DNA of 64,000 nucleotides from Leptospiraceae bacterium (GCA_016711485.1 JADJSX010000008.1:1-64000); one strand, 5' to 3'; counted from the stretch's first letter, positions 17,786 through 28,507 are shown. Notes: generated from the sequence alone by a model not told the origin. Made by a program: numbers and translations.

Positions 17786-18550
17786 ATGTATGATATAGAT
17801 TTCGAAGTTTTAAGCAAAGCAAGTAAAGCTTATTTAAAAATATGGGGTGATTCAACTGATGTCTCTGCCCAAACGAAGAAAGCTCAAGGGGTCACAAGAG
17901 AATGGCAGGCTTCTTTGGCTCCGTTAGGTTATCGGACGGAAGTTAAAATCTCAGATATAGGTAACGAAAAAATTGATGTTCTTAGTGCATCAGGGAATAT
18001 CGCATATGAATTAAAAGTTTCAGGAAAAAATATCGATCACGAACTTTTTAAAGATATATACAAGATAATGACTTATAACTTGCATCATCAAAGAGATATT
18101 ATTACTAACTTAGTTTTTATTTCAGAACTTAAAGCGATAAATAGAATGGAAAAGCGCTTAGATAAAAAGTATTTGAAACTGCTGAAGGAAAGTCATAGAT
18201 TAAATGTATATCTATTCCCATTATTTCCTGAAAGAGCTATTTCAAATTTAATGGTATATCCGCCCGATAGGTGGGGGTTACGAGGTGATCCATTTTTATG
18301 GCTTGATTTACTAAAAAAATTATCATTTAAAACTATACCGAATTCGGCGGAAGATCTGGTTAAAATACTTACTAAGCAAATAAATGAATTAATAGGCGAA
18401 AAAATGGAAATTGGAAAGGAATATTATGTAGAAGTATATAATATGGGCGGAATGTCTAGCGGTATGATTTCGGGTGAATTTTGGATCAATGAAGGTATTC
18501 CATATATTTTAAGCAAATTTGAAAGTTATAGAAAAGGCAATAATCATTGA
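17786..18550 (+). CDS. PD-(D/E)XK nuclease-like hypothetical protein
   Basis: The 254-residue protein has the nuclease-like core TEVKISDIGNEKIDVLSASGNIAYELKVSG (residues about 52-80): E...D followed by ExK. The segment after it (LFKDIYKIMTYN..) is helical and is followed by a strand (ITNLVFISE), matching the usual order. The C-terminal half has no recognised domain. It probably forms a pair with the gene 48 bases downstream in the same cassette. A defence function is inferred only. Confidence 0.58.
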   Translation: MYDIDFEVLSKASKAYLKIWGDSTDVSAQTKKAQGVTREWQASLAPLGYRTEVKISDIGNEKIDVLSASGNIAYELKVSGKNIDHELFKDIYKIMTYNLHHQRDIITNLVFISELKAINRMEKRLDKKYLKLLKESHRLNVYLFPLFPERAISNLMVYPPDRWGLRGDPFLWLDLLKKLSFKTIPNSAEDLVKILTKQINELIGEKMEIGKEYYVEVYNMGGMSSGMISGEFWINEGIPYILSKFESYRKGNNH

Positions 18551-18598
18551 GATATAAAAAAATTTAATGTTTCGGATTTTCAGAGAGCGGTTATTACA

Positions 18599-19183
18599 AT
18601 GAAGAAAAAAGAATTTGAAGCAAGAAAAGTATTAGATGATACTGAAATTTACAATGATTTCATTTCCAAGAAGGAAGACAAAGTAGAATCTGGAAAGATT
18701 TCTAAGAATAAAAGAAATCTACATATAATAGGAATGGCAAAATCTAGTTTAAATTTAATAGGTGGAAAATTAAAAAATTTAGAATTAGATTATTTAAGGC
18801 TAATATACGCTAGCCAGAATTGTGAAAGTTCAGATAAAGTTATTGCTTATTTACTTGTGTGGGATGAAAAAATCAAGAAAGTAATAGAAGAAAAATGGAA
18901 TAAGAAATATAAAGTCGAAGAAGGCAAAATATTTGTTTTCTGTTTTAAAACAGAGAATGCTAAAATTAATAAAAAAGTTCAAGAAGAAAAAGAAAGGAAT
19001 AAAAAGGGAATTACTGCAAATAGTAAAATTTTATCGGAAGCGGTTTACTCTAAAAAACTCCTAGAAGATTATTTGAAACATTTAATAGAATTGAGATTGA
19101 AAAATATTAATAAATACAAGAAAGAAGAGAAATTAGAAAAAAGACTAATTGATGTTAGCTGGGACTATTACGCAGCAGTTTGA
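18599..19183 (+). CDS. Hypothetical lysine-rich protein
   Basis: The 194-residue product is strongly charged and mostly helical, with long Lys/Glu runs in the second half. It carries no signal peptide, membrane segment or motif I recognise. It follows the nuclease-like gene and could be its immunity or partner protein, but nothing in the sequence shows this. Confidence 0.5.
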   Translation: MKKKEFEARKVLDDTEIYNDFISKKEDKVESGKISKNKRNLHIIGMAKSSLNLIGGKLKNLELDYLRLIYASQNCESSDKVIAYLLVWDEKIKKVIEEKWNKKYKVEEGKIFVFCFKTENAKINKKVQEEKERNKKGITANSKILSEAVYSKKLLEDYLKHLIELRLKNINKYKKEEKLEKRLIDVSWDYYAAV

Positions 19184-19230
19184 AAATTGCTTTTTTAAAA
19201 GCAGAGCTTAATACGAGTTGCGGCACGGTC

Positions 19231-19529
19231 ACCTAACTACGAGTATCCGCTAAGAGAGTGAACTATGTTCGGAAGCTGTTCACTCTCTTGCTCCGAGCCG
19301 GCTTGGTTGTTGAAGTGAAACTTTTTAGTATATTTGTCAGACTAATGCAAGTCCAGCGCCTTCACTCCTGTCACGAAACTTGCAGAAAAGAGCAAGTTTG
19401 CGTGCCATCCGTTCAGTCACAGGACATTGCTAGTAGTTGGTGGCTCGGAGACATTGAGAAAATGGAAAGAAAAATGCTTGGGGCATTTTCTTCCCATTTT
19501 CTCAACGTCGGATACTCTTAACGTTATGC
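19231..19529 (+). other. attC-like site 12 (299 bp)
   Basis: Left box ACCTAAC, right box GTTATGC. First hairpin GAGAGTGAAC/GTTCACTCTC, distal hairpin of the second type. Confidence 0.88.
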
Positions 19530-19600
19530 GGCATTGGCTTTAAATTATGAACAAAAATGGAGAGAAATAATGATTAGATTACACAATACTAAAAAATATA

Positions 19601-20281
19601 TTGAAAGGGCTTTGTTATTGGGTTGGATATAAAAGTATACTGTTTAATGGGGCACAATTACCTGAATTGTCTATCCACACAGAATTATGGACTTTACTGA
19701 ATAATAACAGTTACACAAGCAAATATAAATTAATAATAAAGCCAGAAGTTCCGTATAAGGAAATAAAAAGTAAAATTAGCTTAAATGATACGGAATTTGA
19801 AAATTGTATTGCAGATATTGTGATTTATAAGAAAGAATTTAATTCTGAAAGAAATATTCAGGATATTAAAGAAAAATTATCATACATTATTGAAGTAAAA
19901 AAATATGAAAATAATAATGAAAAAAATAATTTAAAAGGAATACGCGAAGATATTAAACTTCTTAAAACTTATAAAGATAGAAATTCAAAGGATAAAAATG
20001 TAGAATATTATTTAATCATTGTCTCTCAAGAATTATTTCCTTCAATTTTTTTTGAAAGTGGTGAACAAGTAGTTTCTAAAAATAAAAGAGAAAAAATATT
20101 TCCGTTAAAGAAGAAATCTCTTGAGCAAGTCTCTGAAACACTTGGTTCCAAGATTGAAGAGTTTCAATATGAATATGTTAATAAGAATCGAACAATAAGA
20201 AAAGTAGAGCTTAATACTGAAAGAGTTAATCAGGTTAATATTAAAGCAGATTTCATAAGTGCTATAATCGTAAAGGTATAG
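19601..20281 (+). CDS. PD-(D/E)XK nuclease-like protein, paralogue of the gene at 33,212, N terminus frameshifted
   Basis: ADIVIYKKE...LSYIIEVKKYE gives the D...ExK nuclease core (about residues 70-102). The protein is clearly related to the one at 33,212: YWVGYKSILF versus YWVAYKKTIF, ADIVIYKK versus ADIAICRK, IIEVKKYE versus IIEIKKYE. The open frame begins with TTG at 19,601, but an ATG at 19,570 in another frame (MIRLHNTKKYIE) would restore the missing N terminus if one base were added near 19,600. The true gene is probably 19,570-20,281. Confidence 0.65.
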   Translation: MKGLCYWVGYKSILFNGAQLPELSIHTELWTLLNNNSYTSKYKLIIKPEVPYKEIKSKISLNDTEFENCIADIVIYKKEFNSERNIQDIKEKLSYIIEVKKYENNNEKNNLKGIREDIKLLKTYKDRNSKDKNVEYYLIIVSQELFPSIFFESGEQVVSKNKREKIFPLKKKSLEQVSETLGSKIEEFQYEYVNKNRTIRKVELNTERVNQVNIKADFISAIIVKV

Positions 20282-20301
20282 TGTTCGCCAAAGTTGTATA
20301 G

Positions 20302-20315
20302 CATTAACGTTAAGC
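20302..20315 (+). other. Fused core box inside a cassette
   Basis: CATTAAC is directly followed by GTTAAGC, with no attC interior between. The enclosing cassette (19,524-21,141) still has complementary ends (start GTTATGCGGCATTGGCTTT, reverse complement of end GTTATGCGGCTGTTGGCTTT), so this lies inside a single cassette. Confidence 0.45.
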
Positions 20316-20411
20316 GGTATTGTATAAACTTTTAAAGATTATGAGAATTCTGGAAAACAAAAACGTGTTCAGAATATTTTCATGCAAAATAAATTAAAAA
20401 GGAGAGTTAAG

Positions 20412-21128
20412 ATGCTCAGAGATAAATTAAAGGAAATGTATTTAGAAAATGGATTCAATAAAAACGTAATAAAAAATCCAGAAAACTATTCTGGACCGTT
20501 TCTTATTGATGTAGATGAATCCTATGTCAGCGCAAAAAATAAAATTATGATTTTGGACAGGAAACATATGGTTGGAAAAATTTTTCAGAATATAAAAATG
20601 AATCGAATTGTATTGAAGAATATATACAGCATTATAAAGAGTTTAATAATGGGCTTGGTTATTATGTAACACCCTTTTGGTATGCATTCAATTATTTTAA
20701 GAACTGTATTGATGAGTCTCACGTAATATGGAATAATATTAGCAAATTTGATTATCTTGAAAGAAGCATTTTATTTGCTCCAGAGGATGAACAAACAGAG
20801 CTAATCACACAGCAAAAAAATATTTTGATAAAAGAAATTGAAATTACTAAGCCTGATATATGTATTTTTTTTATTGGAAAAGGTTATAAATATAAATGGA
20901 TTCTTGACTTAATATTTGATGACCATGTAGAAAGTGATATTGATAATGCAAAAATGACTATGAGATTTTTTGGAAAAGAAAGTGAAAAATATACAATCAG
21001 TAAAATAAACTCTAAAAAATTTACCGGATAGAAGTTCTGTAACTTATCATCCTAATACTATAAATTGGCAGGGAGTAGAAATACGAGATAATATTTACGA
21101 ATTACTAAAGGAATTAATCGTAAAGTGA
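20412..21128 (+). pseudogene. Frameshifted uracil-DNA-glycosylase-superfamily-like protein
   Basis: AAGGAG precedes the ATG at 20,412. Reading across two frame changes (near 20,557 and 21,022) gives a continuous protein of about 238 residues: IMILGQETYGWKNF in the first third, GYYVTPFWYAFNYF in the middle, and SSVTYHPNTINWQG near the end. The GQET-GW and YHP segments are reminiscent of the UDG fold, with a GQ-x-P-like motif and a late H-P motif. No single frame is longer than 95 codons. I cannot tell decay from a sequencing error. Confidence 0.5.
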
Positions 21129-21140
21129 AAGCCAACAGCC

Positions 21141-21436
21141 GCATAACTGCGAGTATCCACTGCGGAGGTGAACTATGTCGGAAGCTGTTCACCTCCTTGC
21201 TCCAAGCCGGCAAAGTCGTGTTAGCCAAACTTTGTAGTATATTTGTTGAACTCACGCAAGTCAGTGCCTTCGCTCCGGTCACAAAACTTGCAAGAGAATA
21301 ATGCAAGTTTTGCGCCCTACACTCAGTCACGGGACTTGCTAGTAGTTGGTCGGCTTGGAGACATGACTTTTAAACTCAAAAGGTGCTACCGCACTTTCGA
21401 GTTTAAAAGTCACGTCGGATACTCTTAACGTTAGGT
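21141..21436 (+). other. attC-like site 13 (296 bp)
   Basis: Left box GCATAAC, right box GTTAGGT. First hairpin GGAGGTGAAC/GTTCACCTCC. The distal stem GACTTTTAAACTC/GAGTTTAAAAGTC carries a compensatory pair change. Confidence 0.87.
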
Positions 21437-21487
21437 GAAAGAATCGGCTAAATTCTTTCATACTAAAACTAACGGATAGGAACAAAA

Positions 21488-22081
21488 ATGAGCACCTTAC
21501 TAGATAAGACAAATATTCTTCTAAAACAAATTGCTGAGATTACCTCTTTTGATGCGGTTGCTAAATGGGACAATGAAGCTAAAGGAGTTCTTGAACTTTT
21601 AAAAAAAGCATTTGAAGAAGCGAATGGAATTGAAGAGATTTTAAAAAAAGATTTAACTTCTCTGGAAATTAAATATAAAAATTTGCCCTTTTATAAAAAG
21701 TTTTTCTATAATAAAAAAATGGAAAAGGCAATATTAGTAAAGATTGAAGAAATTCGTAATACCAAAGATACACATACTCGATGTATTAATTTTTTGGAAG
21801 AATGGATTGAAAAAACACCGGACGACAAAAATCAAGCTGACTTAATGTTGAAAGAATTAAAACTCATGAAAAAAGAATTAACGACTGCCAAGAAAGAAAT
21901 ATCAGCACAAATAAAAGATATAAATAACAAAGCTAGAATGGAGAACGCACAAGTTTCAACTGAATATTTTTCTAGTGCAAAATCTAAACAGCTACAAAAA
22001 ATTCAAATTAGAATGAACAAAGAAAATTCACTTCTTTCTCAGCAAGACCAAAAAAGCCGCAATGGACAAACAGATAATTGA
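21488..22081 (+). CDS. Coiled-coil hypothetical protein, intact copy
   Basis: The 197-residue product is almost wholly helical, with heptad-rich stretches (LMLKELKLMKKELTTAKKEI) and no signal or membrane segment. TAGGAACAAAA lies before the ATG. Its end overlaps the start of the HNH gene (ATG at 22,062), so the two are probably translated together. It may be a partner or regulator of that nuclease. A second, frameshifted copy is at 25,508. Confidence 0.6.
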   Translation: MSTLLDKTNILLKQIAEITSFDAVAKWDNEAKGVLELLKKAFEEANGIEEILKKDLTSLEIKYKNLPFYKKFFYNKKMEKAILVKIEEIRNTKDTHTRCINFLEEWIEKTPDDKNQADLMLKELKLMKKELTTAKKEISAQIKDINNKARMENAQVSTEYFSSAKSKQLQKIQIRMNKENSLLSQQDQKSRNGQTDN

Positions 22082-23046
22082 TATTGAAAAATTAATTAAT
22101 TGGGTAGAGAGGATTAAGATGTAATTTGCATCTTATTAAAAAAATGATGGAATTAAAAATTAATAAATCAGGGCAGACTCCTTCAAAAAGAAATTTTCAA
22201 AAGCTAACTACTATTGAAAAAATTTTACTTGCCGCTTCCTGTTTAGATATAAAACCAAATGATGAAATATATAGGCTAACGTTATTCGGAATAGTCCAAA
22301 CTCATATTGAAAATTTAACCGAAGAAGCATTGCAGGAACATTACATAAGAGCATTTATTTTACAAGAACATCGAATGGGAATTATAAGCTGACTCAAGGA
22401 GGACTTCTAAAAATAAAAGAATTCGAAAATTCAAATATAAAAAGATAAGTAAATCGTCTTATTTCAAATTTATTAAAAATGTTGGAACGGATAAGTATTC
22501 AGTAACTATAGATTCGTTGAACCAAAAATATATCCCAGAAAAAATGACGAAAAATTTACTAGTGCAGAAATTGTAAACTTTTTGAGCAATAAAGAAATTA
22601 ATACAAAAAGTGATTCTAAACCATTACGATTACTTAATTGGATAATCCAGGATAATTATTCTTGGAACATTTGGAACTCTGAGTTTTATGAGGAGGAAGA
22701 AGGATTCGTAGAAGGTAAACAAGTATTATCCTTACATAATCGTATTGAGAGAAATCGTAAGGTTGTAGATTTATTAAAAGCTAATAGACTAAAAAAAGAC
22801 CTAATTTAAAATGCGAAATATGTAATTTTTCTTTCATTGAAAAATATGGTGATTGGGGTGAAGGCTATATCGAGGCATCATATTAAGCCGTTGTCGACAA
22901 TAAAGGAAGAAACAAAAACTAAAATTGAAGATTTAATTTTAGTATGTTCAAATTGTCATAGAATGTTACATAGAATTAGACCGTGGAAAGATAGCCTAAA
23001 TATTATTAGGAAATCTATTCGTAGAAGAGCCGATTCCTTCACCTAA
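22062..23046 (+). pseudogene. HNH endonuclease, frameshifted (copy 1)
   Basis: Joined across several frame changes (near 22,120, 22,380, 22,440, 22,550, 22,800 and 22,870) this reads as one protein of about 325 residues. The C-terminal part has two zinc knuckles and the HNH core: CEICNFSF, a degraded EAHHIKPLS, then KIEDLILVCSNCHRMLH and RPW. This matches the HNH protein at 30,305 (KIEDIALVCSNCHKMLH). The stop codon is supplied by the left box of attC 14 (ACC-TAA-C). Each frame break lies in or near a homopolymer, so sequencing error is as likely as decay. Confidence 0.68.
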
Positions 23047-23338
23047 CTGCGAGTATCCACTGCGGCGACTCACTAAGCTCGGATGATGTGAGTCACCTTG
23101 CTCCAAGCCGACTTAACTGTTGCAGTTGAACTTTTTAGTATATTTGTCAGACTTACGCAAGTCCAGTGCCTTCGTTCCGGTCACAAAACTTGCAAGAGAA
23201 TAATGCAAGTTTTGCGCCCTACACTCAGTCACAGGACTTGCTAGTATTAGTTCGGCTTGGAGACATGACTTTGAAACTCAAAAGGTGCTACCGCACTTTC
23301 GAGTTTCAAAGTCACGTCGGATACTCTTTACGTTAGCC
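23041..23338 (+). other. attC-like site 14 (298 bp)
   Basis: Left box ACCTAAC, right box GTTAGCC. First hairpin GCGACTCAC/GTGAGTCAC, a paired variant unique to this site and its copy at 27,059. Distal hairpin GACTTTGAAACTC/GAGTTTCAAAGTC. Confidence 0.88.
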
Positions 23339-23346
23339 GAAATGAC

Positions 23347-24256
23347 TCAAACTTTATAGGTGAGGAGAAGACGCTCTGTAACTATTTCTTCTTCTAATGT
23401 TTGTCCTGTCATTTTGGAATCTTTTTAACATTGATCTTCCATTGAGTATTGGAATTTCAGAAGGGAAAAGTTCTTTAGAGTGTTGAATATCTATAATTTT
23501 AGAACCAGATTTTTACTACCATCAATACTTAACGCAACAAATACACCTCGTGATTTAGCTTCTTCGATACTAGTATAAAGTTCTTGAATTGAAAAATGTT
23601 GAGCACCATAAAGAATCGTTTGAGAGTCAACATAAGGTGGATCACAATAAATTAAATCATTTTGTTTAGCAGTTCTAAATATTTCTCTATAATCCAAATG
23701 ACGAAATTCACAAAATTGAAGTCTATCATGCCATGAATAAACACGTTCAGAAAAGAATCTGGTGATATAGGATCATGAATTCCACATGGGGTAGACATAA
23801 AACCATCTATTTTTCGAAACCTTACTACACCACCATAGCAAGCACGAGATAAAATAACAAGTCCTTACTATTTGGATTTTCATTATAAGAGTTTTTTACT
23901 ATTTCGTATGCTCTTTCTTTACCATATTCTTCTATAAGCATATAATTCTCAGAATAATATTCAATAAGAAGTTCTGGATCAGCTTTTAAGGTCTGAAATA
24001 TTCCGATAAGAGGTTTAAAGGCATCAGAGCCTACTCCATTAGTTGGAGATAAAGTCGCTATTACCGCACCGCTACCCAAAAAAGGCTCAAAGTAAATATT
24101 AAACTTCTTAGGAAAAAATTTAATAATAGTGTTAGCATATTTTTGCTTATTCCCTATCCACTTTAACAACTGTCCTTTCAAAGGGACTTTAATTAATTCA
24201 GGCTGAGCAGGAAAAAGTAGAGACATAAGATTATATTGATAGAATATTGAATACAT
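23347..24256 (-). pseudogene. Dam-type (D12 class) adenine DNA methyltransferase, frameshifted
   Basis: On the minus strand, frames joined at about 23,825, 23,700, 23,495 and 23,400 give one protein of about 300 residues. It has LKGQLLKWIGNKQKYA, motif I FEPFLGSGAV, motif IV DPPYVDSQTILY, and a typical Dam-like end (SMLKRFQ..TGQTLEEEIVTERLLLTYK). It would methylate adenine N6 in a short site and protect it from the endonuclease encoded divergently at 24,290. It is the clearest minus-strand gene in the array. Breaks fall in short homopolymers. Confidence 0.78.
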
Positions 24257-24289
24257 GCAATTCTATTTTAAAAAAACTGAAAAAAATAC

Positions 24290-25146
24290 ATGAAAGCAAA
24301 TGATCTTTTTTTAAATTCTAACCCAGATTTTTGGGCAAATGTGAAACTTTTTGAGCCAACATATTGATATACTCAAAGGGGCAAAATTCGCTAATCAAAA
24401 TACCTAGCTCGTCTGATATCAAAATGCCTATAAAGAACTCTCATTGGATGAACTAGCTCTCACTTCAAAAAGACAATAAGATTCTTATAGACCAACTATT
24501 AAAATATTTTGAATATAGAGAGAATGTCTTAAATGAAACTGTTTCAAAAAATTTAATGAACAAAGAAGAAGCGGACGCTAAGTTTCAAGAATTACTAAAA
24601 GACCATATAAAATTAAAACTAAATTGTCCATTGCCTGAGAATAAACAAAAAAATGAAAAGAGTGGTTACGCATTATTAACCTGTATGGTAAACATTTTAA
24701 TTGCAAAAGAATTAAAAAAAAACTTAACTGTAATTATGACCCACATTCGCTTTCTTATTTTACGAAAGATAGTTATTTAGTTAGAACTCTTTCAAGAAGA
24801 ATTGATGGAGCTTTCCCAGATATAATAAATCCAATTAGCCTTTGGGAAATTAAAGAATATTATAATACAACAACATTTGGTAGCCGCATTGCTGATGGTG
24901 TATGAAACCATTATGGATGGAATGGAATTAAATGAGCCTTATGATAAAACTTCCATAAGAGTAAATCATTTACTTATTGTAGATGCCTATGATACATGGT
25001 GGATAAAGAAGAAGTCATATCTATGCAGAATGATTGATATGCTCAACATGGGACTAGTAAGTGAAGTGATTTTTGAAAAGAAATATTTTCTCGTTTACTA
25101 TTCTAGCAAAAGAATGGACTTTTTGTATAATAAATCAAAGGTGTAA
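24290..25146 (+). pseudogene. Type II restriction endonuclease, frameshifted
   Basis: Joining frames gives about 285 residues from MKANDLFLNSNPDFW to the stop at 25,144. The catalytic region near 24,810-24,890 reads RRIDGAFPDIINPISLWEIKEYY, a PD-(D/E)XK site (FPD...WEIK), followed by TTFGSRIADGVYE as in stand-alone type II enzymes paired with Dam-like methyltransferases. It is divergent from the methyltransferase with about 33 bases between starts, the classic two-gene layout. At least four frame breaks are present. Specificity is unknown. Confidence 0.7.
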
Positions 25147-25157
25147 TGAGTCAAATC

Positions 25158-25456
25158 GGCTAACTGCGAGTATCCACTGCGGAGGGAACTATGTTTGGAA
25201 GCTGTTCACCTCCTTGCTCCAAGCCGACTTATTTGTATTAGCCAAACTTTGTAGTATATTTGTTGAACTTACGCAAGTCCAGTGCCTTCGTTCGGTCACA
25301 AAACTTGCAAGAGAATAATGCAAGTTTTGCGCCCTACACTCAGTCACGGGACTTGCTAGTAGTAGTTCGGCTTGGAGACATTGAAAAAATGACAAGAAAA
25401 ATTCTTGGGGAATTTTCTTGTCATTTTTTCAACGTCGGATACTCTTAACGTTAGGT
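25158..25456 (+). other. attC-like site 15 (299 bp)
   Basis: Left box GGCTAAC, the exact complement of the GTTAGCC that opens its cassette at 23,332. Right box GTTAGGT. The distal hairpin is of a third type (TTGAAAAAATGACAAG/CTTGTCATTTTTTCAA). Confidence 0.86.
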
Positions 25457-25507
25457 GAAAGAATCGGCTAAATTCTTTCATACTAAAACTAACGGATAGG
25501 AACAAAA

Positions 25508-26099
25508 ATGAGCACCTTACTAGATAAGACAAATATTCTTCTAAAACAAATTGCTGAGATTACCTCTTTTGATGCGGTTGCTAAATGGGACAATGAAGCT
25601 AAAGGAGTTCTTGAACTTTTAAAAAAAGCATTTGAAGAAGCGGAATGGAATTGAAGAGATTTTAAAAAAGATTTAACTTCTCTGGAAATTAAATATAAAA
25701 ATTTGCCCTTTTATAAAAAGTTTTTCTATAATAAAAAATGGAAAAGGCAATATTAGTAAAGATTGAAGAAATTCGTAATACCAAAGATACACATACTCGA
25801 TGTATTAATTTTTTGGAAGAATGGATTGAAAAAACACCGGACGACAAAATCAAGCTGACTTAATGTTGAAAGAATTAAAACTCATGAAAAAAGAATTAAC
25901 GACTGCCAAGAAAGAAATATCAGCACAAATAAAAGATATAAATAACAAAGCTAGAATGGAGAACGCACAAGTTTCAACTGAATATTTTTCTAGTGCAAAA
26001 TCTAAACAGCTACAAAAAATTCAAATTAGAATGAACAAAGAAAATTCACTTCTTTCTCAGCAAGACCAAAAAAGCCGCAATGGACAAACAGATAATTGA
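25508..26099 (+). pseudogene. Coiled-coil hypothetical protein, frameshifted second copy
   Basis: This repeats the gene at 21,488 almost base for base. It differs by an added G (AAGCGGAATGG), shorter A runs near 25,660 and 25,733, and a missing A at CGACAAAATC, so the frame is broken several times and only the last 78 codons remain open. See the intact copy for the protein. Confidence 0.65.
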
Positions 26100-27064
26100 T
26101 ATTGAAAAATTAATTAATTGGGTAGAGAGGATTAAGATGTAATTTGCATCTTATTAAAAAAATGATGGAATTAAAAATTAATAAATCAGGGCAGACTCCT
26201 TCAAAAGAAATTTTCAAAAGCTAACTACTATTGAAAAAATTTTACTTGCCGCTTCCTGTTTAGATATAAAACCAAATGATGAAATATATAGGCTAACGTT
26301 ATTCGGAATAGTCCAAACTCATATTGAAAATTTAACCGAAGAAGCATTGCAGGGAACATTACATAAGAGCATTTATTTTACAAGAACATCGAATGGGAAT
26401 TATAAGCTGACTCAAGGAGGACTTCTAAAAATAAAAGAATTCGAAAATTCAAATATAAAAAGATAAGTAAATCGTCTTATTTCAAATTTATTAAAAATGT
26501 TGGAACGGATAAGTATTCAGTAACTATAGATTCGTTGAACCAAAAATATATCCCAGAAAAAATGACGAAAAATTTACTAGTGCAGAAATTGTAAACTTTT
26601 TGAGCAATAAAGAAATTAATACAAAAAGTGATTCTAAACCATTACGATTACTTAATTGGATAATCCAGGATAATTATTCTTGGAACATTTGGAACTCTGA
26701 GTTTTATGAGGAGGAAGAAGGATTCGTAGAAGGTAAACAAGTATTATCCTTACATAATCGTATTGAGAGAAATCGTAAGGTTGTAGATTTATTAAAAGCT
26801 AATAGACTAAAAAAGACCCTAATTTAAAATGCGAAATATGTAATTTTTCTTTCATTGAAAAATATGGTGATTGGGGTGAAGGCTTATCGAGTACATCATA
26901 TTAAGCCGTTGTCGACAATAAAGGAAGAAACAAAAACTAAAATTGAAGATTTAATTTTAGTATGTTCAAATTGTCATAGAATGTTACATAGAATTAGACC
27001 GTGGAAAGATAGCCTAAATATTATTAGGAAATCTATTCGTAGAAGAGCCGATTCCTTCACCTAA
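26080..27064 (+). pseudogene. HNH endonuclease, frameshifted (copy 2)
   Basis: Second copy of the gene at 22,062 with the same C-terminal KIEDLILVCSNCHRMLH core and the same stop in the attC left box. It has some of the same frame breaks plus private ones: CAAAAGAAA instead of CAAAAAGAAA, an extra G in CAGGGAACATT, and GGCTTATCGAGTACATCAT where copy 1 reads GGCTATATCGAGGCATCAT. The true sequence of the EAHH motif is probably damaged differently in the two copies. Confidence 0.65.
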
Positions 27065-27354
27065 CTGCGAGTATCCACTGCGGCGACTCACTAAGCTCGG
27101 ATGATGTGAGTCACCTTGCTCCAAGCCGACTTAACTGTTGCAGTTGAACTTTTTAGTATATTTGTCAGACTTACGCAAGTCCAGTGCCTTCGTTCGGTCA
27201 CAAAACTTGCAAGAGAATAATGCAAGTTTTGCGCCCTACACTCCAGTCACAGGACTTGCTAGTATTAGTTCGGCTTGGAGACATGACTTTGAAACTCAAA
27301 AGGTGCTACCGCACTTTCGAGTTTCAAAGTCACGTCGGACTCTTTACGTTATGC
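27059..27354 (+). other. attC-like site 16 (296 bp)
   Basis: Left box ACCTAAC, right box GTTATGC. It is a copy of site 14, with GCGACTCAC/GTGAGTCAC and small indels (GTTCGGTCAC, CTCCAGTCAC, and CGGACTCTT lacking two bases). Confidence 0.86.
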
Positions 27355-28064
27355 GCAATGCCTCGCTATATTTCATTTAGTTAATCCAACAGATTGTAGA
27401 AGAATGGAAAAAGATTGTTTTTTATGGCTGGATTCGAAAAATAATGTGAAACGCAGGATTTACGATTGTTTTAAATAAAATTGAAAGGAGTTCTGATTTT
27501 GGACTTTTCTTATGAGAAATACAGATTAGAAATTTGAAAGACGTAGTAATTACTTTTAAGATGAAGGAAATAAATTTTGCAATATTGAAAAGGATTAGCT
27601 TTTAATTTAAGCTGGATAATAAGAATTATCCGAGACTCTTTTGGTATTTTAAGAACTGCTTTGTATCTTTAAGTTTAAAAATTAAATAAAATATAAGAAT
27701 AAAAATATTAAATATAAGCTGGATAATAAGAATTCCCGAAACTTTATTGATATTTTAAGAATTACTAATAGAATCAAACAAGTTGCACTTTGGGTTTAAG
27801 TATGACTGAATAGAATTCTTCAATTGACTTTCTATTTATAAGTTTGCCCGCATAGAATTATGAAACATTTTTTTGATTCTAAGCCTTCCTATTTATTTGT
27901 AGAAAGAAATTTTCAAGAATCGCATTAACTTAAAGTTTTTTTAGTTGAAGTTTTTTATCATAGGTAAACATATAGTAAACGCGTGGACGGAAATTACTTG
28001 CTAGATTTTATCGAGTTACGAGTTTAGTTCTTGTCAGATTTTATCGGAGTCTGCGAGGCAAAGC
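27355..28064 (+). repeat. Gene-less cassette, family A, copy 5
   Basis: Near-identical to the other family A cassettes, with small deletions, including loss of TTA in one hairpin (AAGAATTCCCG). Complementary ends are kept. The sequence from 27,355 to 28,365 (cassette plus site) closely matches 9,722-10,735 (copy 3 plus site 6). Confidence 0.8.
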
Positions 28065-28365
28065 GCATAACTGCAGTATCCACTGCGGAGGTGAACAATG
28101 TTCGGAAGCTGTTCACCTCCTTGCTCCAAGCCGGCATAGTTGTATTAGCCACACTTTGTAGTATTTTTGTTGAACTTATGCAAGTCCAGTGCCTTCGTTC
28201 CGGTCACAAAACTTGCAGAGAAGATAATGCAAGTTTTGCGCCCTACACTCAGTCACGGGACTTGCTAGTATTAGTACGGCTTGGAGACATTGAGAAAATG
28301 GAAAGAAAAATGCTTGGGGCATTTTCTTCCCATTTTCTCAACGTCGGATACTCTTAACGTTAGAC
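28065..28365 (+). other. attC-like site 17 (301 bp)
   Basis: Left box GCATAAC, right box GTTAGAC. First hairpin GGAGGTGAAC/GTTCACCTCC, distal hairpin of the second type; nearly identical to site 6. Confidence 0.88.
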
Positions 28366-28507
28366 GGCATTTTAGGTTCGACCACGCTTTTAGAAGGAAC
28401 TGACGCTGAAATATTTAGGTGTAGGTTTCCTCGACGTCGTGTCTCGGAAAGACTTTTTGCCAATAGAAAGGTTTGATAAAAAATGAAAATGAATAAAGGT
28501 AGAAAAA
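28366..28507 (+). promoter_or_regulatory. Conserved cassette leader with hairpin
   Basis: It shares GCATTTTAGGT at the start and TAGGTTTCCTCGACGTCG with TGTCTCGGAAAGACTTT at 28,423-28,456 with the leaders at 14 and 35,009. It ends at the ribosome binding site of the lipoprotein gene at 28,508. Confidence 0.5.
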
